A stretch of DNA of 64,000 nucleotides, taken from NCBI GenBank assembly GCA_963842455.1, contig CAWJHE010000005.1, positions 1 to 64,000 on the forward strand, given 5' to 3'. Both the position numbers and the translations under genes were made by a program. This DNA is from CAWJHE01 sp963842455 (GTDB taxonomy: Bacteria > Chloroflexota > Anaerolineae > Anaerolineales > UBA4823). The notes beneath the pieces were generated by a model that saw only the letters and a list, made by a program, of their open reading frames with translations, made no database searches and was not told the origin of the DNA. Below, piece by piece: positions 1-9,326 of the stretch; within the stretch, counting starts at the first letter, position 1; every line of letters begins with the position of its first letter.

Positions 1-29
1 TTTTTCTATTTTAACTGAATCTTAAATAA

Positions 30-58
30 TTGACAATCAAAACTTAATGCATTATAAT
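30..58 (+). promoter_or_regulatory. Consensus sigma-70 type promoter
   Basis: TTGACA at 30-35 and TATAAT at 53-58 are separated by exactly 17 bases, a perfect match to the housekeeping consensus. Transcription should begin near 65. The first thing downstream is a 140-base structured segment ending in a terminator, then bS21, so the promoter drives either a small RNA, the bS21/IF-1 genes by readthrough, or both. Confidence 0.85.
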
Positions 59-64
59 AGTTAT

Positions 65-206
65 TGATCGTGGACTGCCATTACCGCTTTGCGATTGCCT
101 TGTAAAGCTACCGGGAGACAGCAAATTATCGATTAGACTTGCTCAGTAAATGAAGGCCCTTATCGATGCTCGGCTGTGCTACGATTGCCAGCCGAGGCTT
201 TTTTTT
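65..206 (+). ncRNA. Short structured RNA or attenuating leader upstream of bS21
   Basis: This segment lies between a perfect promoter and an intrinsic terminator and has no convincing reading frame. Its first nine bases (65-73) can pair with 179-187, which lie wholly inside the 12-base loop of the terminator hairpin. This gives either a closed rod-like RNA with both ends paired, somewhat like 6S RNA, or a leader in which the 5' end interferes with termination before bS21. I compared it by eye with common riboswitch cores (T-box, c-di-GMP, SAM, cobalamin, glycine, preQ1) and with SRP RNA and saw no match. The boundaries are inferred from promoter and terminator. Confidence 0.5.
169..206 (+). 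terminator. Intrinsic terminator of the leader RNA
   Basis: An 8-bp perfect stem (169-176 with 189-196) with a 12-base loop is followed by GC and eight T residues (199-206). It stands about 60 bases before the bS21 ribosome-binding site, so bS21 transcription from the upstream promoter must read through it. Confidence 0.8.
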
Positions 207-275
207 AAGCTTTTTGATTATTTAGCTGGATCTCGTTGAGTAGAAATACCCCCACCATGAAAGGAGGTGAGGATC

Positions 276-473
276 GTGACATCAGTGACATTACGCCCTA
301 ACGAATCGCAGGATCAGTTACTGAAGCGCTTTCGGAAGAAAGTTGCCAAGAGCGGAATTTTAAGTACAGTTCGTCGTAAGCGGTGGTTTGTTTCTAAAAG
401 TGAACTTCGCCGGATTGATAAAAAGAAGGCTATTCGCCGCATTAAACGCCGCCAGATGACAGATGGTGAATAA
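276..473 (+). CDS. rpsU: Small ribosomal subunit protein bS21
   Basis: Basic 65-residue protein of the 30S subunit, located near the mRNA exit channel and 3' end of 16S rRNA. The family pattern is visible: early RPNES, then LLKRFRKKVAKSG, then a lysine/arginine-rich tail. The GTG at 276 is chosen because a very strong Shine-Dalgarno, AAAGGAGGTGA at 260-270, precedes it; an in-frame GTG at 267 lies inside that site and is unlikely to be used. It probably shares a transcript with IF-1 78 bases downstream. Confidence 0.93.
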   Translation: MTSVTLRPNESQDQLLKRFRKKVAKSGILSTVRRKRWFVSKSELRRIDKKKAIRRIKRRQMTDGE

Positions 474-551
474 TTAAGTTGGTATGGTTTTGTGTAAGTT
501 TGTTTGGTTTTTGTATCCCAAGATTTTGCAGTGTTGGGACTGGAGGTGAAG

Positions 552-803
552 ATGGCTAAAGATGATGATAAGATTCAGGTAGAAGGATTGGTTGTAGAGG
601 CTTTACCCGGAACCCAGTTCAAGGTCCGTCTGGACAATGGACATGAGGTTTTGGCATACCTCTCGGGCAAAATGCGAAAATACTATATTCGGATTTTGCT
701 AGGTGACCGGGTTAGAGTGGAGATGTCTCCTTATGATCTGACTCGCGGGCGGATCGTATATCGCCATAAGAAGCATTCTGAAGTACCTGAGTTAGAAGCC
801 TGA
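552..803 (+). CDS. infA: Translation initiation factor IF-1
   Basis: 83-residue OB-fold (S1-like) protein that binds the 30S A site during initiation. The IF-1 signature is clear: VEGLVVEALPGTQFKVRLDNG, then GKMRKYYIRILLGDRVRVEMSPYD and the TRGRIVYR end. It is about ten residues longer than the usual 72 because of an acidic C-terminal tail. The start at 552 has GGAGGTGA (542-549) just upstream; an open frame extends further upstream to 504 but has no ribosome-binding site. Followed by a bidirectional terminator. Confidence 0.95.
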   Translation: MAKDDDKIQVEGLVVEALPGTQFKVRLDNGHEVLAYLSGKMRKYYIRILLGDRVRVEMSPYDLTRGRIVYRHKKHSEVPELEA

Positions 804-913
804 AAAACACGGATGGATACCCGTGGTTGATGTTTTTTCACTGGTTAGTGGACTGGTGATCGCTAAGTCTTTGACCTTTTCTTTCCTCCGGTAGAAATCC
901 TTTTATAAAAGTT

Positions 914-950
914 AAAACAGGACTGCCAGTTTTCTGGCTAGTCCTGTTTT
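914..950. terminator. Bidirectional intrinsic terminator
   Basis: Sixteen-bp stem (914-929 with 934-950, one bulged T at 939) with a TTTT loop, flanked by A-rich sequence on the left and T-rich on the right. It separates the convergent infA and DHOD-like genes and can serve both strands. Confidence 0.85.
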
Positions 951-999
951 TAGTTTTGGGGGAATGGTAAACTGGTTACTGTTTGTGACTGAATAAGCC

Positions 1000-1989
1000 C
1001 TAATAGGAACTGAGTACTCGCATATAATTTGCTCGTTCGAATGTCGCAGGGTCGCCAACTGCTTGCTGACTCATGCTGCCACGCATTTGGGAGATGGATT
1101 CGTATTCATGATCTTCCATCCATTTCTTTGCGGTGGATAAGATGTTTGTAGAAGCTTCAATCCCATTCTGCAACAAAGTGGAAGCGATTGTGGTCACATT
1201 TGCGCCAGCCATCACTGCTTTGAGCATATCTTCAGCAGTGTGTACCCCACTGGTGAGAGCAAAGTCAACGCCAATTTTCCCATAAAGGATTGCGATCCAG
1301 CGCAAGGGTAAGCGAACTTCGTAAGAATTGCTCAACACCAGGTTGGGAACAACTTCCAGGCTTTCCAAATCCAGATCAGGTTGGTAGAACCGGTTAAAGA
1401 GCACCAGTCCGTTTGCGCCTGCCTGTTGAAGTCTGCGAGCAAAGTTTGGCAATGCTGTGAAGAATGGGCTGAGTTTCACCGCGATGGGTATATCTATTTG
1501 GCTGCGAATATCCTGAACTAAATGGATATAGTTATCTTCCAAGGCTGAGCTGGTCATTTCCGGATCGGCAGCCAGGTAATACAGGTTAAGTTCAAGGGCA
1601 TCTGCCCCGGCTTGTTCAATTTTTTGGGCATACTCTATCCAACCGCCAGTGGTCACACCATTCAAGCTGCCGATAACCGGGATATTTACAGCTTTTTTGA
1701 CCTTCTTGATATGATCAATATATTTTTCTGGTCCGATGCTATATTGACCGTAATCTGGCAGATAAGAAAGCGCCTCAGCATAGGATTCGCTGCCTCGTAG
1801 CAAGTCGTGATGTAACTTCAGACTTTCTTGAACGATTTGTTCCTCGAAAAGCGAGTAAAGAACTACTGCCGATACGCCTGCTTCTTCCATCTTTTGGATT
1901 GACTCAACCTTCTGGGTTAAAGGTGAGGACGATGCAACCAGTGGGTTTTTAAGCTTTATGCCTAAGTAAGTTGTCGATAGATCAACCAT
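1000..1989 (-). CDS. Dihydroorotate dehydrogenase-like flavoprotein
   Basis: 329-residue TIM-barrel protein of the class 1 dihydroorotate dehydrogenase superfamily. The N-terminus DLSTTYLGIKLKNPLV and the later segments VIGSLNGVTTGGW, ADALELNLYYL and AVKLSPFF follow the family order, but the active-site loop around NRFYQPDLDLE does not look like that of true PyrD, so a role in pyrimidine synthesis is doubtful. It lies directly after nifJ on the same strand, a pairing I recall from other anaerobes, which suggests a redox function tied to pyruvate oxidation. AGAGG upstream of the ATG supports the start. Confidence 0.8.
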   Translation of the reverse strand: MVDLSTTYLGIKLKNPLVASSSPLTQKVESIQKMEEAGVSAVVLYSLFEEQIVQESLKLHHDLLRGSESYAEALSYLPDYGQYSIGPEKYIDHIKKVKKAVNIPVIGSLNGVTTGGWIEYAQKIEQAGADALELNLYYLAADPEMTSSALEDNYIHLVQDIRSQIDIPIAVKLSPFFTALPNFARRLQQAGANGLVLFNRFYQPDLDLESLEVVPNLVLSNSYEVRLPLRWIAILYGKIGVDFALTSGVHTAEDMLKAVMAGANVTTIASTLLQNGIEASTNILSTAKKWMEDHEYESISQMRGSMSQQAVGDPATFERANYMRVLSSY

Positions 1990-2074
1990 TGTTAGTTCCT
2001 CTCATCATAGATCTCGGGTCCGTGTTTCCTGGAGATCTGGAGAATCCAGATCTCCAGGAATGTTTGTCAATTAG

Positions 2075-5000
2075 CTATTCGTTCTCTTTTCCATCATCAT
2101 CTGTCATGGGTCCAGAATAGTGCATAGCTGCCATTTGCCGGTATAAATCCCAGCGGCTGCGAGCATCACCTTGAGCTAATTCCATCAAGGTTTCAGCTCG
2201 TTGTTCATCGGTCTGCAGCAGCATACGATAACGCGTTTCATTATATGCGTAGGCGCTGATAGGAATGGTTGGTTCTTTTGAGTCAATTGAGAGCGGATTT
2301 TTGCCCTGTTCAATCAAAAGTGGGTTGTACCGGTAAAGCGGCCAATGACCTGACTGGACTGCCAATTTTTGTTGGTCAAGTCCTTTTCGCAGGTCGTAAC
2401 CATGGGCAATACAATGGCTGTAAGCTATGATCAGGGAAGGACCATCATAGGCGTCGGCTTCCAGGAATGCGTTTAATGTTTGTTGGTCGTTGGCGCCCAT
2501 GGCGACTCGAGCAACATATACATAGCCGTATGCCATCGCGATCATACCCAGGTCTTTCTTGGGAAGACCTTTACCCTGGGCAGCAAATTTTGCTACTGCA
2601 GCACGCGGGGTTGATTTAGATGCCTGACCGCCGGTATTTGAATAGACTTCTGTATCAAGAACCAGGACGTTGACATTTCTGCCGGATGCGAGGACATGAT
2701 CCAGACCGCCATAGCCAATATCGTATGCCCATCCATCACCGCCGACGATCCAAACGCTCTTGCGCACCAGGATATCAGCCAGGCTCAGCAAATCCCTGGC
2801 GCGAGCATCTTTCATTCCAGAAAGTTTCTGTTTAAGCACAGCGACGCGTTCTCGTTGGGTACGAATGCCAATCTCTTCACTTTGATCTGCGTTCAATATT
2901 TCGGTTGCCAGGCTCTCGCCAATTTCGCCTGCTAATAAGGTAAGCAGTTCGCGGGCGTACTCGGATTGTTTGTCGATCGTCAGTCGCATTCCCAAGCCAA
3001 ATTCCGCGTTGTCTTCAAACAGGGAATTCGACCAGGCTGGGCCGCGCCCTTCAGCATTTTTAGACCAGGGAGTGGTCGGCAGGTTTCCGCCATAGATGGA
3101 CGAGCACCCCGTTGCATTGGCAACTAAAATTCGATCGCCATACAGCTGGCTGAGCAATTTCAGATAGGGTGTCTCACCACAACCAGCACAAGCTCCAGAG
3201 AATTCAAAGAGAGGCTGGAGTAGCTGCGAATTTTTGACAGAGCGGACGCTAAATTGGGTTCGATCTACCTCAGGCAGGCTGAGGAAATAATTCCAATTGA
3301 TGTTTTCGCGCTCGCGAATGGGTGGTTGAGGTTCCATATTGATGGCTTTTCGGCCTACCTGGGTTTTATCTTTGGCAGGGCAAACTTCCACGCATAAGCC
3401 GCAGCCTGTGCAATCTTCAGGAGAAACCGAAAGTGTGTACTTGGTTCCAGGGAACTCTTTCCAGCGGGCGTTCGTGGAAAGCCAGCTTTCTGGTGCAGTT
3501 TCGAGATGGCTCGGATCGTAAACTTTTTCCCGGATGACGGCATGTGGACATACGAAGGAGCATTTTCCGCATTGGATACAAATTTCCGGATCCCAAACCG
3601 GAATTTCCAGAGTAATGTTGCGTTTCTCCCACTGGGTTGTGCCGGTTGGATAGGATCCATCCACAGGGAATGCGCTCACCGGTAAGCTATCACCTTCATT
3701 GGCGATAATTTTTCCAAGCACCTTCTGTACAAACTCTGGCGCTTCGTTAGGAACTGGTTGCCTGCGTTTAATCTGGCTGGTAGTTTGGTTGGGAACCTTC
3801 ACTTCGTACAGGTTTTCCAGAGTTTGATCAACAGCCTCAAAGTTACGTTGAACAACAGCTTCGCCGTGTTTGCCGTAAGATTTTTTGATGGCCTTCTTAA
3901 TTTCATGCAATCGCTTGCTCACGTGGCAAGACACCGCTGATAGCAAAGAAGCAGGTTTGCATGATCGTGTTGATGCGCCCACCCATACCGGTTTTTTGAG
4001 CTACTTCATATGCATCAATGACGTAGAAGCGCAATTTCTTCTCAAGGATGGATTTCTGTGTTTCTTCGGGCAGGTGATCCCACACTTCTTCTGTATTGTA
4101 AAGGCTGTTCAACAGGAATACTGCACCTGGCGCAGCATATTTCAACACATCATAGCGCTCTAAAAAGGAAAACTGGTGGCAGGCAACAAAGTTCGCCTGG
4201 CTGATCAGATAGGGGGCTCGAATAGGTTTCGTCCCAAACCGCAGGTGAGAAATGGTCACCGACCCCGATTTTTTGGAGTCATAGTAGAAGTATCCCTGTG
4301 CATGGTTTTCTGTTTCTTCCCCAATGATTTTGATGGAATTTTTATTTGCGCCAACTGTTCCGTCAGCTCCTAAACCCCAGAAGACACATCGAATCGTTTC
4401 TGGCATTTCTATAGAGAAAGAGGCATCAAAATCTATACTGTTGTGGGTCACATCGTCATGAATACCCACCATAAAATGGTTTTTGGATTTGTCTTTTTAC
4501 ATTTCATCAAAGACACCTTTGACCATCGCTGGAGTAAATTCTTTAGATGAAAGCCCATAGCGACCACCAATTACCTGGATGTGGTCAAATCCACTACCGC
4601 CTTCCTTAAGAGCGGTAATTACATCCATATAAAGTGGTTCTCCAGTTGCTCCAGGTTCTTTGGTACGATCCAGTACAGCAATTTTTTGGACAGTAGCAGG
4701 TAATGCTTTCAAGAACGCCTGGAATGCAAAAGGACGGTACAGGTGAATTTTGATTACGCCTACTTTTTCGCCTTTTGAAATCAATTGCTCAGCAGTCTCG
4801 CCGGCTGTCTCTGCGCCTGAACCCATGATTACGATCACGCGGTCAGCATCGGGAGCTCCGACATAGTCAAACAGGTGGTATTGTCTGCCAATTCGCTTTG
4901 CGAACTTGTCCATATTGCGTTGGACAATATCCGGGCAAACAGCATAGAAAGGATTAACAGTTTCCCTGGCCTGGAAGAATACATCCGGATTTTGAGCCGT

Positions 5001-5651
5001 GCCGCGCAACACAGGATGATCAGGCGACAGAGCTCGTGCACGATGATTTTGAACCAACTGATCATCAACCATCGCCCGGATATCTGCATCGGTGAGTTGT
5101 TCAATTTTGTTGATTTCAGAAGATGTGCGGAAGCCATCAAAAAAGTGGATGAAAGGAACGCGTGCTTCTAAGGTTGAAGCATGGGCTATCAGCGCAAAAT
5201 CTTGGGCTTCTTGAACTGAATTCGATGCCAACAAGGCAAAACCAGTAGAACGCGTTGCCATGACATCTGAATGATCCCCATAAATTGAAAGAGCTTGAGC
5301 AGCAACTGCCCGGGCAGAGACATGGAAGACAGTGGGGGTTAGTTCGCCCGCTATTTTGAACATATTCGGGATCATCAATAGTAAGCCTTGAGATGCCGTA
5401 AAGGTTGTGGTTAAGGCGCCAGCCTGTATGGCGCCATGCACTGCTCCAGCAGCACCACCTTCGGATTGCATTTCTATGACCTGGGGCACCGTTCCCCAAA
5501 GATTTGGCTTTTTCTTGGCTGACCATTCGTCAGCAAATTCACCCATAGAAGTCGAAGGTGTAATCGGGTAAATTGCAATAACTTCGCTTAACTTATGGGC
5601 AATATTTGCAGTGGCTTCATTGCCGTCTATCGTTATCATAGGTCTTTTCAT
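2075..5651 (-). pseudogene. nifJ: Pyruvate:ferredoxin (flavodoxin) oxidoreductase, interrupted by a stop and a frameshift
   Basis: Together the pieces give a normal full-length NifJ (about 1,180 residues), which oxidises pyruvate to acetyl-CoA and CO2 and reduces ferredoxin. Piece 1 (5651-4497) holds the pyrimidine-binding and domain II part, starting TIDGNEATANIAHKLSEV. A TAA at 4499-4497 interrupts it; the same frame continues at once with KDKSKNHFMVGIHDDV. Piece 2 ends at a TGA (3905-3903) after GVLPREQAIA; the remainder continues in another frame as EIKKAIKKSYG, so one surplus T on the coding strand near 3906 explains the shift. Piece 3 carries two 4Fe-4S motifs (CIQCGKCSFVC near 3550-3580, CTGCGLCVEVC near 3380-3412), the CAGCGE cluster site and the thiamine diphosphate site (GDGWAYDIGYGG, NTGGQ). 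Either a recent pseudogene or two sequence errors. Confidence 0.9.
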
Positions 5652-5930
5652 TTTTTGTTTTCTCCGTTCTATAACAGAATAAACTCATCAACCAGGATCA
5701 GTTGAGGATAGTTAATTTGATTGATAATTCTCAAAATACCTTTTCAACTTTATAGTTTATCTCGTATTTTGGCTTTTTGATAGTAATATATGGCATGAAA
5801 AAAACCTGTGACCTGTCACATTTCAGATAAGAAAGGGGAATTTTGGTATGATCATTGCAACATAAATATAATTCTATGTAAAAAATGCCTTTCAAAATTG
5901 CCTGGTGCGATACCCTGTTAAAGGTATTTA

Positions 5931-5945
5931 TGCTATACTGTGATC
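5931..5945 (+). promoter_or_regulatory. Extended -10 box immediately before a leaderless gene
   Basis: TGCTATACT at 5931-5939 is an extended -10 element; six bases later comes the ATG at 5946, so transcription would start at or next to the start codon. No convincing -35 box and no Shine-Dalgarno is visible. Confidence 0.5.
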
Positions 5946-6194
5946 ATGAATGCCGAAAATCTTTTTTGGGCTGAATGGAAAGAAACCTTAAATCGCTTGG
6001 GAATCAAAAATTGGATTGCTTCTGTGTTGGAATTCAGTGGTCCATTTTCAATTCTAGGCGCCCAATTCCTATTTATTGGATCTCCGTTTCTGGATGGCAT
6101 TTTTCCACAGCGGCAATTAGACGCATTGTCCCAAGTGCTTGAAGAGCCCACGCAAACACAAGCATTTGTAAATTATTTGAGAGAAAGCCAATAA
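5946..6194 (+). CDS. Small hypothetical protein, first gene of membrane operon
   Basis: 82 residues with hydrophobic stretches (IASVLEFSGPFSILGAQFLFIGSPFL) that may form one membrane segment; I do not recognise the family. The ATG at 5946 sits six bases after a -10 box, and an in-frame GTG at 5940 would lie upstream of the expected transcript start. It is followed five bases later by the next gene, so it belongs to the 5.9-12.8 kb operon. Confidence 0.6.
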   Translation: MNAENLFWAEWKETLNRLGIKNWIASVLEFSGPFSILGAQFLFIGSPFLDGIFPQRQLDALSQVLEEPTQTQAFVNYLRESQ

Positions 6195-6199
6195 GTTAA

Positions 6200-6943
6200 A
6201 TGTCGAATTTGTTTGGATTGGGATTCATCGCAGTCTTTTTCGTTCTGGTCCTTGTTTTTGCCTACCTGGATCAGAAAGGTTCGCGCCAATCCTTACGTGA
6301 AATCTCAGCCTATAAACGCCTCAAACGCGAAATTGGGTTGGCGGTTGAGGGCGGAAAAAGACTACACATCAGTCTAGGGCGCGGCGGAATTTCGGATTTC
6401 CGAGCAGGTTCAGGATTTTTGGGGTTGTCATTATTAAGAAGAATATCTCGCACGGCTTCTGTGAGTGACCATCCACCTGTGGCCAGCAGCGGGGAGGCTG
6501 TGATCTCGATCTTGACTCAAGATACGATGAGAAACACCTTTCACTCCATCGGCGCCGAGAATTTATTTGATCCAAACCAAAGCCAGTTAAGTGGATTGAC
6601 CCCATTCGCTTATGCTGCGGGCACAATGCCAATTGTTATGTCCGATGATATTTCGGTTAGCGTTCTGGCAGGGAATTTTGGAGCAGAGGTTGGGTTAATC
6701 AGCGATGCTGCCCAACAAGGGCAAAATGTGGCATTGGGAGGCAGTGATAATCTTTCTGCCCAGGCAGTCATGTACGCTTCCTTTGAAGATCCCATAATTG
6801 GGGAGGAATTGTTTGCCAGTGGGACGTATCTTCAAGCCGGAGCGTGGCACCGGTCCAGTGTAAGAGCACAAGATTTCATCCGCTGGATCGTTATCGCGGC
6901 GCTCCTCTTTGGCGCTGTGCTCAAGGTTTTGGGGGTGATATGA
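6200..6943 (+). CDS. Membrane-anchored protein resembling the DUF6754 group
   Basis: 247 residues. A transmembrane segment at residues 5-23 (LGFIAVFFVLVLVFAYL), a soluble middle region containing KRLHISLGRGG, TPFAYAAG and VLAGNFGAEVGLI, and a second membrane segment near the C-terminus (IRWIVIAALLFGAVLKVLGVI). The resemblance to Chloroflexota proteins of the DUF6754 group is from memory and unconfirmed; function unknown. Its TGA overlaps the ATG of the next gene (ATGA), indicating translational coupling. Confidence 0.7.
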   Translation: MSNLFGLGFIAVFFVLVLVFAYLDQKGSRQSLREISAYKRLKREIGLAVEGGKRLHISLGRGGISDFRAGSGFLGLSLLRRISRTASVSDHPPVASSGEAVISILTQDTMRNTFHSIGAENLFDPNQSQLSGLTPFAYAAGTMPIVMSDDISVSVLAGNFGAEVGLISDAAQQGQNVALGGSDNLSAQAVMYASFEDPIIGEELFASGTYLQAGAWHRSSVRAQDFIRWIVIAALLFGAVLKVLGVI

Positions 6944-7566
6944 AATTGAGCCTTAAAACCACCTTGTTTGCAGCAATCGCCATGGCGGTTGGGTTTGTGG
7001 TTTTGTTGGGCTATTTTGTGGATTTCGGATTCTTGTCGGATCTCCGGCTTTTGCTGGTCAATTGGGCAATCTTATTAGCGGCTGTGGCTGTTATTGTCGG
7101 TGTGATTAACCTGTCACGTGTTCATTGGCAACGAATTAAATCCCATCAAAATGGATGGTTTTATAGCCTTGTTCTTATTTTTTGCTTCTTGGGTACCCTG
7201 GTGGTGGTTGCTTATTTTGGACCCGTCTCTACGCCATCCATATTTATTTTCAATTATGTTCTTGCGCCCATTGAGATGAGTTTGATGGCATTGCTGGCCA
7301 TCATTTTGCTCATGACCAGTATCAAGTTGTTACGCAGGAGGCTCACGGGTCATTCATTGATCTTTTTGGGTGTGGTTCTTCTTGTAATCCTTGGGACAGT
7401 GGCTCTTCCCGGCGTGGTATTTCCTGCATTACAAGAAGTTAAGAATTGGGTAGTCCAGACATGGGCGGGTGCAGGTGCTCGTGGAATACTTCTGGGTGTT
7501 GCATTGGGTATTCTAGCAACAGGAATACGAATTTTGTTGGGCGTTGAGCGTCCCTATAGCGATTGA
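6940..7566 (+). CDS. Six-transmembrane protein of unknown function
   Basis: 208 residues, almost wholly hydrophobic, with about six membrane helices (for example TLFAAIAMAVGFVVLLGYFV, WAILLAAVAVIVGVINL, ALLAIILLMTSI, GILLGVALGILATGIRILLG). I see no known family motif. The ATG at 6940 overlaps the previous stop by four bases; GGGGGTG just upstream serves as the ribosome-binding site. Part of the same operon; may be a membrane partner of the neighbouring zinc-ribbon and DUF6754-like proteins. Confidence 0.7.
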   Translation: MKLSLKTTLFAAIAMAVGFVVLLGYFVDFGFLSDLRLLLVNWAILLAAVAVIVGVINLSRVHWQRIKSHQNGWFYSLVLIFCFLGTLVVVAYFGPVSTPSIFIFNYVLAPIEMSLMALLAIILLMTSIKLLRRRLTGHSLIFLGVVLLVILGTVALPGVVFPALQEVKNWVVQTWAGAGARGILLGVALGILATGIRILLGVERPYSD

Positions 7567-7568
7567 TC

Positions 7569-9326
7569 ATGGAAGATATCAAATGCCCGATGTGTGGAAA
7601 ATCCAACTCGCCTGACAGGGAAACCTGCCAGTACTGCCAGGCGCGGATCGTACCATTATTTCCTGAAATGGATGATGATGAATTAAATCATCTTTTAGAG
7701 TTAAGTGATCCGTATGATCGCCAGAGATTCATCCCAAAAGGGGGGGAAACTCACGATAAATCTTTGGATTGGTTAGATCAAATTCGATCGGATGATGATC
7801 TGGCTGATCTAAAAGACAAGGACATTGAAGAACAAGATCAACCTCTGGAAAAATTCAAGGATTGGTTTAATCACTCTGAAGAGCCTGAAAATCCTGTATT
7901 AGAAAATAATTCTGATGATACAGCTTCACCAACCAGCTCATCAGAATTATCACAACTACCGAGCTTGGATGGTGTACCGGATTGGCTGGTAGAGTTAGAA
8001 GAAAATTCTCCCGGTTTGCCACATGTCGAGGTTGAACCAGAAGAAGGCTATGTTAAGTCTTCTGTGGATGACCAAAACTTTAACAGTGAAAATTTTGCCA
8101 ATTGGAACACTGAAAGCGATCAGCAAAAGAATTTCTCCGCTTCAAATGAGACGGGGGATTTACAGGCGGCAAATTTGCCTAGCTGGCTGGAGGCAATGAA
8201 ACCAGTAGATCCACATGCGATGAATGATGAGAAATTCGATGCCGGTCCGATTTCGGTTGAAGGCGCCGGTCCACTGGCTGGTCTCCAAGGCGTCATTCCA
8301 GCCGAACCCGATATTTCATATTCTCGCAAGCCTTTTGGGTACTCAGTGAAGTTGCAGGTTTCTGAGCACCAACAAGCACATGCTGCTTTGTGGGAGCAAT
8401 TGTTGCAATCAGAAGGTAAAGCGTCAGTCATCTCCAAGAAAGAATTTTTACTTCCACAGAATCTTTTACGCACTGTTTTAGCTTTCTTTCTTTTCCTCTC
8501 GATCCTTATCGCTTTGATTTTTCCCGAACTAGTACCCATGAGTGCACCAAGTATGGCCAACTACCCATCAGCATGGGCTGCTTACCAGGCAATTGATCGA
8601 ATCAGCCCAGAAAAACCAGTTTTGATGACCCTGGATTATCAGCCCGGAACATCGGGTGAGATGGATGCCGTGGTTGGGGCTGTGGTTAAACATTTGGTCA
8701 GCCAAAAGGCTAAGATTGTTTTTGTAACCACTCATCCATTGGGTGCCATGCAAACGGAAAGAGTGATGCAACAGATATCACAAGAAACGGGCATTCAATA
8801 CATTGCTTCAAAAGATTATGCTAATCTTGGATATATTCCTGGGGGGAATTCAGGTCTGTTAAGCTTTATCTCTGATCCGCGCCGGACATTGCCTTTTGCC
8901 GCAGATGGAAACTATGTCTGGGAACAGCCTGTTTTCCAGCTTGTAAATGACATAACAGGTTTTTCTTTAGTCGTTGTGGCAACAGAGGATACGGATACTG
9001 CGCGTAGTTGGATTGAACAATTAACAACTTCTTCCTTGGCTTCTCCAATTGTGATGGCGGTTAGTGCTCAGGTTGAACCTATCGTAGCGCCTTATTACAT
9101 AGGCTCACCATCCCAAGTGCAGGGTATTATTTCAGGATTAGCTGGTGCAGCGGCTTACGAGAGTGTTACTTTTTATCCGGGAAGCGCGCTCGAAATGTAT
9201 CCGCCTTTCAGCGTTGTTGGAATCTTGGCAGTTATCTTTATCCTGGTGGGAAGCCTGATCAATGCATTGTCTGGGTTAGCGTCAGAGCGCCAAAAAAGTG
9301 GGACAAATCGAGGGGGTGGCAAATGA
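7569..9326 (+). CDS. Zinc-ribbon, acidic-linker membrane protein
   Basis: 585 residues in three parts. An N-terminal zinc ribbon (CPMCGKSNSPDRETCQYC) is followed by about 230 acidic, low-complexity residues carrying spaced Trp-Leu motifs (LDWLDQIR, PDWLVELE, PSWLEAMK), which look like short docking peptides. Two membrane helices (LAFFLFLSILIALIFPELV near residue 305, and VVGILAVIFILVGSLINAL near 560) flank an alpha/beta domain of about 230 residues that would lie outside the cytoplasm. No enzyme motif recognised. Start at 7569 gives the ribbon six residues in; an alternative TTG at 7563 overlaps the previous gene. The stop overlaps the next ATG by four bases. Confidence 0.75.
   Translation: MEDIKCPMCGKSNSPDRETCQYCQARIVPLFPEMDDDELNHLLELSDPYDRQRFIPKGGETHDKSLDWLDQIRSDDDLADLKDKDIEEQDQPLEKFKDWFNHSEEPENPVLENNSDDTASPTSSSELSQLPSLDGVPDWLVELEENSPGLPHVEVEPEEGYVKSSVDDQNFNSENFANWNTESDQQKNFSASNETGDLQAANLPSWLEAMKPVDPHAMNDEKFDAGPISVEGAGPLAGLQGVIPAEPDISYSRKPFGYSVKLQVSEHQQAHAALWEQLLQSEGKASVISKKEFLLPQNLLRTVLAFFLFLSILIALIFPELVPMSAPSMANYPSAWAAYQAIDRISPEKPVLMTLDYQPGTSGEMDAVVGAVVKHLVSQKAKIVFVTTHPLGAMQTERVMQQISQETGIQYIASKDYANLGYIPGGNSGLLSFISDPRRTLPFAADGNYVWEQPVFQLVNDITGFSLVVVATEDTDTARSWIEQLTTSSLASPIVMAVSAQVEPIVAPYYIGSPSQVQGIISGLAGAAAYESVTFYPGSALEMYPPFSVVGILAVIFILVGSLINALSGLASERQKSGTNRGGGK

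Noticed and set aside
150..239. 29-codon ATG frame overlapping the leader terminator as a possible leader peptide
   Set aside because: No Shine-Dalgarno, runs straight through the terminator T-tract, and no regulatory codon run.
1000..1989. Annotation as pyrD for pyrimidine synthesis
   Set aside because: The active-site loop differs from true PyrD and the neighbour is PFOR, so only a DHOD-like call is justified.
4497..4499. TAA in nifJ as a recoded (Sec/Pyl-like) codon
   Set aside because: TAA is not known to be recoded this way in such bacteria and the site is a variable linker.
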